From: Streptomyces fragilis
GTDB lineage: Bacteria > Actinomycetota > Actinomycetes > Streptomycetales > Streptomycetaceae
Length of the DNA: 64,000 nt
Assembly (NCBI RefSeq): GCF_003112515.1
Contig: NZ_BEVZ01000008.1
Location: 248,001-312,000, forward strand
Reading direction: 5' to 3'
Under the pieces are notes generated by a model. The model had not been told where the DNA came from, ran no database searches, and was given only the letters and a program-made list of their open reading frames with translations. Positions within the stretch are counted from its first letter, which is position 1. Each line of letters begins with the position of its first letter. The translations under genes and the position numbers were made by a program. Shown here piece by piece: positions 58,322 to 64,000 of this stretch.

Positions 58322-58365
58322 TTAGTTGATTGTTGAACTTTCCGCTAGTTGAGAGTTCAACTTTC
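58322..58365. promoter_or_regulatory. Direct and inverted repeats upstream of pirin
   Basis: Two 21-bp copies (58322-58342 and 58345-58365, 4 mismatches) begin 23 bp apart; each contains AGTTGA and ends AACTTTC. Within them GTTGAACT (58332-58339) and AGTTCAAC (58354-58361) form a perfect inverted repeat with a 14-nt spacer. The stretch is strikingly AT-rich for this genome. A MarR- or LysR-type operator is a reasonable guess. Confidence 0.55.
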
Positions 58366-58405
58366 TCGGTCGGGCGGTGTCCGCAGGCTCGCGGGCGCAC
58401 ACGTG

Positions 58406-58432
58406 AGGCCCGGAGGGAGGTCCTCCGGGCCT
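58406..58432 (-). terminator. Terminator of the SseB gene
   Basis: An 11-bp perfect stem (58406-58416 with 58422-58432) with a five-base loop, about 40 nt past the stop at 58471. Confidence 0.75.
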
Positions 58433-58470
58433 GTGGTTCCCTGTGGTTCCCCGCGGCGGGGCGCCGGCGC

Positions 58471-58971
58471 TCAGGTGTACATGCGCCGCATGGCGTAGTC
58501 GACCATCTGCTCGACGGTCTGGGCGTCGAAGACCATGCGGTGCTCGCCCTCCATGTCCAGCACGAAGCCGTACCCCGAGGGCAGCAGGTCCAGCACCTCG
58601 GAACCGGTGATGACGAAGTACTTCGACTCCTTGCCCGCGTACCGCCGCAGCTCCTTGAGCGAGGTGAACATCGGGATCACCGGCTGCTGCGTGTTGTGCA
58701 GCGCCAGGAATCCCGGGTTGTCGCCGCGCGGGCAGTAGACCTTGGACGTGGCGAAGACCTGGTGGAAGTCCTCCGCCGTCATCGTGCCGGTGGTGAAGGC
58801 GCGCACCGCTTCGGCGAGCGTGGGGGGCGCGGCCGTCGAGGGCTCGGGATAGAGCGGCTGCTGCGGCTGACCGTAACCGCCGCTCATGCCGCCCATCGAC
58901 TGCTGCTGGTGCTGCTGCGGCGGCGGGGCGTACTGCTGCTGGGCGCCGGCGTTCGGGTCGTAGCCGTACAT
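58471..58971 (-). CDS. SseB-family protein
   Basis: A 166-residue protein. After a Gln/Pro/Gly/Tyr-rich N-terminus (about 1-50) comes an SseB-type domain (TLAEAVRAFTTGTMTAEDFH, PMFTSLKELRRYAGKESKYFVITGSEVLDLLPSGYGFVLD). SseB domains occur in secretion-linked and unknown proteins. ATG 58969-58971 (MYGYDPNAG) is chosen because a TAGTCT hexamer 7 nt upstream on the minus strand fits a leaderless start. The membrane-protein gene upstream ends 10 bp before it. Confidence 0.8.
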   Translation of the reverse strand: MYGYDPNAGAQQQYAPPPQQHQQQSMGGMSGGYGQPQQPLYPEPSTAAPPTLAEAVRAFTTGTMTAEDFHQVFATSKVYCPRGDNPGFLALHNTQQPVIPMFTSLKELRRYAGKESKYFVITGSEVLDLLPSGYGFVLDMEGEHRMVFDAQTVEQMVDYAMRRMYT

Positions 58972-58981
58972 GCCGCAAAGA

Positions 58982-60016
58982 CTAGTCAACGACGCGTCCT
59001 TGAAGCGACGGGTTGGCGGAGCGGGCCTCTCCGGTCCCCGGCGCCGCCGCCCCCGGGGCAGCCGTGCCCGGGGCTGCCGTCCCCGGGGCGGCGGGTGGAA
59101 CGGGTGTGACGGGTGTGACGGACGTGACGGAAGCGGCCGCGGCAGGCTCGGCCGAGCGGCGCGGCAGGCGGGCCAGGAACCGGCGACGGGTCAGCCAGGT
59201 GCCCGCTGCCGCCAGGAGGCCGAGGCCGAGCAGCGACCAGGCGACCTGCCGCAGGGTCGTGGTCAGGGCGTCGTACACCGCGGCCGCCGCCGCGCGGGAG
59301 ACGCCGGGCGGCAGGTCGGCGAGGATCGCGGCCCGCCCCACCAGCAGCGCGACCACCAGCACCGCGCCGCCGACCGCCGTGCCGAGGGCCGTCGCGGTGA
59401 CGGCGCGGCGGCGCCGGACCGCGACCGCGATGCCGGCCACCGCCAGCACCCCCGCCGACACCGGCAGCCACACCCCGGCGACCTCCAGGGTGCGCAGCCC
59501 GCCCCGCAGCCGCCGCAGCTCCTGCGGCTCCAGCACCGCCACCCGCGCGTGCCGGACGGGGATGCTGCCGGCCAGCGGCACGTTCTCGTCGGCCAGCTCG
59601 TGCCGCACCCGCTCGGTGATCGGCGCCAGGTCCACCGTGACCGGGCCGTCGCCCCGCTCGCGCAGGGCCTTCAGCACCGCCTCGTGGGAGGCCCGGTTGC
59701 CGGCGTCCCAGACGGCCCGGAACGCCGCGGTCCGGGTGAAGGAGTCCACGGCGCTGTGGACGAAGGGCGCCGCCGAAGGGGGCAGGTCGCGCCGGTCCGT
59801 CAGCTCGTGCACGATCCCGGCGCCCACCGTGTCGGCGATCACCCCGCGCACGGCGGGGTCCGAGGACAGGGGCGCCATGCTCTCGACGTACCTGCTCGTG
59901 TCGGCGACCTGGTGCACCGCCCAGGCGGCGAGCGCGCCGAACGGCAGCAGAAGGCACGCCGCGACGGTCAGGGCCGCCGACAGCACGTCACGGAGACGGC
60001 GCGTGCGGGGACTCAC
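58982..60016 (-). CDS. Polytopic membrane protein of unknown function
   Basis: A 344-residue protein with an N-terminal TM helix (ALTVAACLLLPFGALAAWAV), an outside domain (about 35-170: ESMAPLSSDPAVRGVIADTVG, TVDLAPITERVRHELADE), and three C-terminal helices (about 185-285), followed by a Pro/Ala/Thr tail with APGTA repeats. It resembles widespread actinobacterial integral membrane proteins with an extracellular helical domain. The start is GTG 60014-60016; GGGAGG is unusually close to it. Confidence 0.75.
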   Translation of the reverse strand: MSPRTRRLRDVLSAALTVAACLLLPFGALAAWAVHQVADTSRYVESMAPLSSDPAVRGVIADTVGAGIVHELTDRRDLPPSAAPFVHSAVDSFTRTAAFRAVWDAGNRASHEAVLKALRERGDGPVTVDLAPITERVRHELADENVPLAGSIPVRHARVAVLEPQELRRLRGGLRTLEVAGVWLPVSAGVLAVAGIAVAVRRRRAVTATALGTAVGGAVLVVALLVGRAAILADLPPGVSRAAAAAVYDALTTTLRQVAWSLLGLGLLAAAGTWLTRRRFLARLPRRSAEPAAAASVTSVTPVTPVPPAAPGTAAPGTAAPGAAAPGTGEARSANPSLQGRVVD

Positions 60017-60087
60017 CCTCCCAGGAGACGCCGCCCGTCCGGCCGGGGCGAGCGACGCGCGTCCGACCGGGTGAGGCGGCGGCCACC

Positions 60088-60112
60088 GGGGCCGGGCCGT
60101 CGGCCCGGCCCC
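60088..60112 (-). terminator. Terminator after the small membrane protein gene
   Basis: GGGGCCGGGCC and GGCCCGGCCCC form an 11-bp perfect stem with a GTC loop, 12 nt beyond the stop at 60125. Confidence 0.78.
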
Positions 60113-60124
60113 GCGGAGCCCGGA

Positions 60125-60883
60125 TCAGTGGTGCCGGCGGATGGAACGGGCCATCCTGCGCCTGCGCGTCAGCAGCCGCACCTTGCCGCCGCCGCGCCGC
60201 CGCCGCAACTGCCGGTGCCCGACCGTGCCGTGGTCCGCGGGCCGCCCCGCGGAGGCGGGGGCCGTGGGGGACGCGGGCGCGGCCGGCGCGGTGGAGGCGG
60301 CCGGCCCCACGGCTTCCCGCGCCGTCCGGGCGGTGAAGGACTCCTGCCCGTACTCCTCCACACGCAGTGCGTCCTGCCGGTCGGTGACCGGGTAGCCGGG
60401 GTCGCCCGTCCGGGCGTCCCCGGGCCTCGGGCGGGTCTGTATCCGGTACAGGGCGGAGACGAAGACGCCCACCGCCAGGGCTCCGCCCAGGACGACGGAG
60501 CGGATGACGCTGGTGTCGGTGGTGCTCACCAGGAAGCCCAGCGCGACGCCGGTGAAGGCGGCCCAGGCCACGGCGCGTATGCCGCGGGACAACCGCGGGG
60601 TGAGCGCCAGCATCGCCGCGAGCGCCAGCATGAAGGCCAGCGCCGTCATGAAGCCGTAGAACGTGTTCCAGCCGGTGATCGGGCCGCCGTCGCGGGTGTT
60701 GGCCGCGGCCCAGTAGCCGTAGATCAGCCCGGACCCCACGGTCGCGACCGTCTTCATGGCCTTCGTCCCGCGGTCGCCCAGCAGCCGCGTGTCGGCCTGC
60801 GGGCGCGAGTCGGCGCCCTCGTGCCAGGTGCCGGGAGGCCGCCGGGACAGCGAGCCCCGGGGGGCGTGTGGCGCGTACGTCAT
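60125..60883 (-). CDS. Small polytopic membrane protein with basic tail
   Basis: A 252-residue protein. A polar N-terminus (about 1-42) precedes roughly four hydrophobic helices (SGLIYGYWAAAN region; FYGFMTALAFMLALAAMLAL; VAWAAFTGVALGFLVSTT; SVVLGGALAVGVFVSALY). The tail is acidic, then Ala/Pro-rich, and ends in an extremely basic stretch (RRRRGGGKVRLLTRRRRMAR). The basic end could contact nucleic acid or membrane. GAGAGGAG precedes ATG 60881-60883 by 7 nt. The family is unknown to me. Confidence 0.72.
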   Translation of the reverse strand: MTYAPHAPRGSLSRRPPGTWHEGADSRPQADTRLLGDRGTKAMKTVATVGSGLIYGYWAAANTRDGGPITGWNTFYGFMTALAFMLALAAMLALTPRLSRGIRAVAWAAFTGVALGFLVSTTDTSVIRSVVLGGALAVGVFVSALYRIQTRPRPGDARTGDPGYPVTDRQDALRVEEYGQESFTARTAREAVGPAASTAPAAPASPTAPASAGRPADHGTVGHRQLRRRRGGGKVRLLTRRRRMARSIRRHH

Positions 60884-60967
60884 GGAAACGCTCCTCTCCG
60901 CCGGAAACCGGGCGGTCGTCGAGCCGGACCCCGAGCATGCAACGAACGCCGCGGTCCTGCGGCGGCC

Positions 60968-60976
60968 TGTGGACAA
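60968..60976 (-). other. Single DnaA-box match
   Basis: TGTGGACAA is the reverse complement of the preferred streptomycete DnaA box TTGTCCACA. It lies in the 204-bp divergent region between the membrane-protein and phosphatase genes. Confidence 0.45.
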
Positions 60977-61087
60977 AGCCCGGCTCCGATATCCAGCGGA
61001 CACCCGTACGAGTGAACGGGCAACTCGGGAACGCGCCTGTGTCCACGACCGGATGCAGGCGTCCCAGGCCCGTGTTTCGCTGAAAAC

Positions 61088-62497
61088 ATGCAGCCCACGC
61101 CCCCTGCCGGGAGAAGCGCCACCGGAGGCCCGGTCCACGATCCGGCGGCGCCGCGTGCCGTGTTCGTGCGCGAGGCCGGGGTGGAGCGCCTCCTGTACTG
61201 GCGCGGCCACGCGGTCAACTGGGTGCTCCCGGTGCTGATCGGAGTGATCGGCATCGTGGCGGAGGTGTCGACGCCCGACTGGTTCCGGGCCGCCTCCTGG
61301 CTGGTGCTGGTCCCCGGGGTGGCCGCGGCGCTGTGCAGCGTGCGGGCCACGGCCGTCCTCGCGGTGCTGGCGCTGGCCGCGTACGGGCTGGTCACCCTGG
61401 TCTCCCGGCCGATGGTCAGTGTGTGGCCGGTCCTCGTGTTGCTGATCATCGGCGGGACGTTCTCCGTCCTCGCCTGCGCGGTGCGCGTCGCCCACGCCGA
61501 CAAGCTCCGGCAGATGTCGGTGGTCGCCGACACCACGCGCCGCGCGGTCCTGCGGCCCTTCCCGCCAGGGCTGGGCGGGCTGGAACACGCGGCGCTCTAC
61601 CTGCCGGCCAACAGCGAGGCGCGGGTCGGCGGCGACTTCTACGACATCCAGCCCAGCCCCTGGGGCACGCGGGTGCTCATCGGCGACGTGCAGGGCAAAG
61701 GGCTGGAGGTGGTCGAGACGGCGGCGGCCCTGCTCGGCACGTTCCGGGAGGCCGCGTACCACGAGCGGTCCTTGTCGGTGATCGCCTCCCGGCTGGAGAT
61801 CCGGCTGAAGAGACAGGTCGCCTACCGCCTCGACCTGGGAGCCGAGCAGGACCGCGACCGGTTCGCCACGGCGGTGATGCTCGACTTCCCGGCCGACGAG
61901 CCGGACGTGGTCGACATCGTCAACTTCGGTCACGAACCGCCGCTGCTGATCAGCCCTTCGGGGGAGTGCGCTCCCCTGCCCGGCGCGCACGGCCTGCCGC
62001 TGGGGCTGAGCGACATCGCCGACCAGCCACCGCCGATGGTGCGGACCACCGTGCCGGTGGGTTCCACCCTGCTGCTCACCACCGACGGGGTGACGGAGGC
62101 GCGGAACAAGGCGGGGGAGTTCTACCCGCTCCGGAAGGAGGTCGCCCGCGCGGCCGCCCGGAGCCCCACGCTGCGCAGGCCGCGGGGGATCGCCCGGTTC
62201 GTGCGTGACGGGGTGCTGCTGCACTCCGACGACCACCTGGAGGACGACACGACGATCTTCTGTGTCCGGCGACCCGGACCGGAGGAGCCGCCGCCGTGGT
62301 GTCAGCCGGCGAGGTCGCTGGACGACCCCGAGCCCGACCTCGACGCGGACCCCGACCCCGGCCCCGGCCCCGGCCCCGACGCCGAGGACGTGGGCGGTGT
62401 GACGCATCCGCAGGGGCGGGTCCGTCTCGGGCCGGTGCCGTTCCGGCTGCCGCGGCCGGTGCGCCGCGGGTCCGGGCGTGGCGCCGGGGGCGGGTGA
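61088..62497 (+). CDS. Membrane-bound SpoIIE/PP2C-type phosphatase
   Basis: A 469-residue phosphatase. The N-terminal part has about four TM helices (44-136) without an obvious sensor loop, and the PP2C domain spans about 160-400 with GGDFYDI, IGDVQGKGLEVVE, NFGHEPPLL, TTDGVTEARN and EDDTTIF. Pro/Asp-rich and basic tails follow. Such proteins dephosphorylate anti-anti-sigma factors in response to membrane or cell-envelope cues. The paralogue at 54816 has soluble PAS-GAF inputs instead. The TGAAAAC preceding the ATG is not a ribosome site. Confidence 0.86.
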   Translation: MQPTPPAGRSATGGPVHDPAAPRAVFVREAGVERLLYWRGHAVNWVLPVLIGVIGIVAEVSTPDWFRAASWLVLVPGVAAALCSVRATAVLAVLALAAYGLVTLVSRPMVSVWPVLVLLIIGGTFSVLACAVRVAHADKLRQMSVVADTTRRAVLRPFPPGLGGLEHAALYLPANSEARVGGDFYDIQPSPWGTRVLIGDVQGKGLEVVETAAALLGTFREAAYHERSLSVIASRLEIRLKRQVAYRLDLGAEQDRDRFATAVMLDFPADEPDVVDIVNFGHEPPLLISPSGECAPLPGAHGLPLGLSDIADQPPPMVRTTVPVGSTLLLTTDGVTEARNKAGEFYPLRKEVARAAARSPTLRRPRGIARFVRDGVLLHSDDHLEDDTTIFCVRRPGPEEPPPWCQPARSLDDPEPDLDADPDPGPGPGPDAEDVGGVTHPQGRVRLGPVPFRLPRPVRRGSGRGAGGG

Positions 62498-62622
62498 CCG
62501 AGCAGGGATGAGGACGGGCGTCGGCGGGCGGACCTGCCGCGCGGGCGTGCCGCAGCGGTGCGGGGGAGTGGTGAACGTGGTGAGGGCACCGGCAGGGTGC
62601 GTGCTGAGGAAGGGGTCCGCCG

Positions 62623-63396
62623 ATGGTCCGTCGACGCCTGGCCGTGGACCTCACCGGAGGGCTGGACGACGCCTGGTCGGAGGTCGTCGCGTTCGTACCG
62701 CGGCTGGCGGTCTTCCTGGTGGTGCTGGTCGTCGGGTGGGTCGTCGCCAGGACGGCCGCCAAGGTGTTGGAACGGATGCTGCGCAGGGCCGGTTCGGAAA
62801 GGCCGGCGGCGCGGTCGGGGGTACGGCTGCTGCTGCGGGACTCACCGCACGACCTGACCGGGATCATCAGCCGGCTGGTGTTCTACCTGCTGATGCTGGC
62901 GGTGCTGCGGCTGGCGCTGGGAGTGTTCGGGCCGAACCCGGTCGGTGCGGTGGTCGACGGGGTGGTGGCGTGGCTGCCGCGCGGCATCGTGGCGGTGCTG
63001 CTGGTCGTGGTCACGCTGGCGGTCGCGGACGCGGTGCGGAGGGTGGTGGGCTCGGTGCTCGCGTCCGCCGCGTACGGGGGCGCGGTGGCGAGGGTGCTGT
63101 GGGCGGTCGTCCTGCTCCTGGGGTTCGTCGCGGCGGCGAGCCAGGCGGGGGTCGCGACGGGGGTGGTCCTCCCGGTGCTGTACGCGGGGCTCGCGACGGT
63201 GGGAGGCATCGCGGTGGTGGGCGTCGGGGGCGGGCTGATCGGGCCGATGCGGTCGCGGTGGGAGCGGTGGCTGACGCGGGCGGAGCAGGAGGTCGCGGCG
63301 GCGCGGAGCGGGGTGGCGGCGTACCGGGCGGAACGGGAGGGGGAAGGGGACGGCACGGGCCGTCCCGAGGGCGAGCGCCACCCCCGGGAGGGGTGA
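62623..63396 (+). CDS. MscS-like/CmpX-type membrane protein
   Basis: A 257-residue protein with about five TM helices (28-45, 85-103, 112-137, 149-170, 182-205) separated by Gly- and Arg-rich loops. The helix WSEVVAFVPRLAVFLVVLVVGWVVARTAAKVL is the conserved TM helix of small mechanosensitive-channel-related (CmpX) proteins, but no full MscS beta domain is present. The C-terminus is charged. AAGGGG lies 8 nt before ATG 62623. A pore-forming role is inferred only. Confidence 0.72.
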   Translation: MVRRRLAVDLTGGLDDAWSEVVAFVPRLAVFLVVLVVGWVVARTAAKVLERMLRRAGSERPAARSGVRLLLRDSPHDLTGIISRLVFYLLMLAVLRLALGVFGPNPVGAVVDGVVAWLPRGIVAVLLVVVTLAVADAVRRVVGSVLASAAYGGAVARVLWAVVLLLGFVAAASQAGVATGVVLPVLYAGLATVGGIAVVGVGGGLIGPMRSRWERWLTRAEQEVAAARSGVAAYRAEREGEGDGTGRPEGERHPREG

Positions 63397-63869
63397 CACC
63401 TCGTCGGCCCGGTGGGGCGCTCCCGGGCCCGGTGGGGCGCTTCCGGCCGGGTGGTCCGCCTCCGGCTCGGTGGGCGGTCCCCCGCCTGGTGGGCGCTTCC
63501 GGCCCGGTGGGGGCGCTTCCGGCCGTTGAGAGCGCCTCTGGCGGTGGGCCGTCTCCGCATGGTGGGGCGCTTCCGACGTGGTGGAGTGCCTCCGGCTCGG
63601 TGGGCGGTCCCCCGCCTGGGGGGCGCTTCCGGCCTGGGGGGCCGCTGCCCCGCCCGGTGGGTAGCCTCACGAGCCCGGTGGGGTGCCTCCGGCTCGGTGG
63701 GCAGTCCCCCGCTTGGTGGGCGCTTCCGGCTTGGTGGGCCGCCGCCCGGCCCGGTGGCCCGACTCCCGGCTCGGTGGGCGGTCCCCCGCCCGGTGCGCTT
63801 CCGGCCCGGTGGGCCGCCGCCCCGCCCGGCGGACCGCCTCCGGCCCGGTGGGCCGGGGGTGGGTGCGGT
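63397..63869. repeat. GC-rich degenerate repeat block between convergent genes
   Basis: About 470 bp of related units such as CGGTGGGCGCTTCCGG. A longer core, CTCGGTGGGCGGTCCCCCGC, recurs near 63466, 63596 and 63776, with a one-base variant near 63694. All six frames contain long open stretches, but none has a coding signature, so no gene is called. No terminator hairpin is evident. Confidence 0.75.
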
Positions 63870-64000
63870 TCAGGGCGTGGCGGGGGGTGGGAGGAGGTCG
63901 TGGTGGTGGACCAACCAGGTGATGGCGGTGAGGCGGCAGACGGCGTAGTCGTGACCCGGGGGCTCGCGCCAGTCGAGGTCGTCGAGCGCGTCGAGGAAGC
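63870..64000 (-). CDS. C-terminal fragment of an unidentified protein (5' end outside window)
   Basis: The last 42 codons of a minus-strand gene: FLDALDDLDWREPPGHDYAV, then CRLTAITWLVHHHDLLPPPA and TP before the TGA at 63870-63872. The third-base GC pattern and the amphipathic sequence look genuine. Too little is present to identify the family. Confidence 0.6.
   Translation of the reverse strand, partial: FLDALDDLDWREPPGHDYAVCRLTAITWLVHHHDLLPPPATP

Noticed and set aside
59755..59763. TGTGGACGA as a further DnaA box
   Set aside because: It fits the loose consensus but lies inside a coding region, where such matches are frequent by chance in this GC-rich sequence.
61074..61087. GTTTCGCTGAAAAC before the membrane phosphatase as a degenerate parS
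   Set aside because: Only 10 of 14 positions match and the central palindrome is destroyed.
63412..63948. A 178-codon plus-strand gene across the repeat block
   Set aside because: Composition is Arg/Gly/Pro/Trp repeats without a domain, it has no ribosome site, and it runs into the clearly coding minus-strand fragment at 63870.
1..64000. CRISPR array, tRNA, rRNA, insertion sequence or prophage
   Set aside because: No regularly spaced identical repeats, no tRNA-like GGTTCGAATCC arms with cloverleaf pairing, no transposase or phage structural genes were seen in either strand.

Overview
The window is a stretch of Streptomyces-type chromosome. Third codon positions are overwhelmingly G or C, GTG starts are common, terminators are long GC hairpins without U-tracts, and the gene set is typical of the genus: duplicated branched-chain keto acid dehydrogenase operons, a bacterial proteasome activator, PASTA-type Ser/Thr kinases, SpoIIE-type phosphatases, a K15-like penicillin-binding protein and mycothiol-type enzymes. 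A perfect copy of the streptomycete parS palindrome (7426-7439) and DnaA-box matches (418-439, 60968-60976) suggest the segment lies in the oriC-proximal part of the chromosome. From memory the gene order resembles the S. coelicolor region around SCO379x-SCO383x. No rRNA, tRNA, insertion sequence, prophage or CRISPR array is visible.

Layout. 1-4283: a truncated AsnC/Lrp regulator diverges from a first E1alpha-E1beta-E2 (bkd) operon. 4309-8560: a MobA-like/DUF6457 fusion, MoeA and a TrkA-type potassium channel in tight coupling, with parS across the moeA/channel junction. 8683-15103: a quinone oxidoreductase, a Pro/Glu-rich anchored secreted protein, the proteasome activator Bpa, and two divergent membrane Ser/Thr kinases. 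15602-19310: a second bkd operon in the same orientation, closed by a 17-bp-stem terminator. 19390-24412: a DD-transpeptidase/carboxypeptidase, a GntR-MFS pair, a mycothiol-dependent isomerase-like protein and a nitrilase-family amidohydrolase.

24547-32751 looks more accessory. It holds a secreted beta-propeller/Ig protein with a Pro-Glu spacer, an alcohol dehydrogenase/SRPBCC/alcohol dehydrogenase cluster, an unknown membrane protein, a LURP-one-like protein and a small unknown protein. 32864-46470 holds a minimal GntR regulator with phased repeats upstream, a thioredoxin-NHL protein, an M18 aminopeptidase, an acyl-CoA dehydrogenase with palindromic operator candidates, an endonuclease/exonuclease/phosphatase-family protein, a PhoX phosphatase behind a PHO-box-like tandem, a very acidic VWA protein and a methionyl-tRNA synthetase with unusual signature motifs. 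46619-64000 holds small conserved proteins, a Uma2-family protein, a winged-helix/zinc-knuckle protein, a secreted FG-GAP protein, aspS, two SpoIIE-type phosphatases, pirin, SseB, membrane proteins, an MscS-like protein, a degenerate GC-rich repeat block and the tail of an unidentified gene.

The two bkd operons would supply branched acyl-CoA primers for iso/anteiso fatty acids and polyketides. The kinases and SpoIIE phosphatases form a signalling-rich neighbourhood. I found no clear undescribed multi-gene system. The best signals are regulatory or architectural: parS at a start codon, paired DnaA boxes in the bkd promoter region, the split MobA domain, 10-bp-phased repeats before the mini-GntR gene, the PHO-box tandem, the operator palindromes before the acyl-CoA dehydrogenase and the repeat block at 63.4-63.9 kb.
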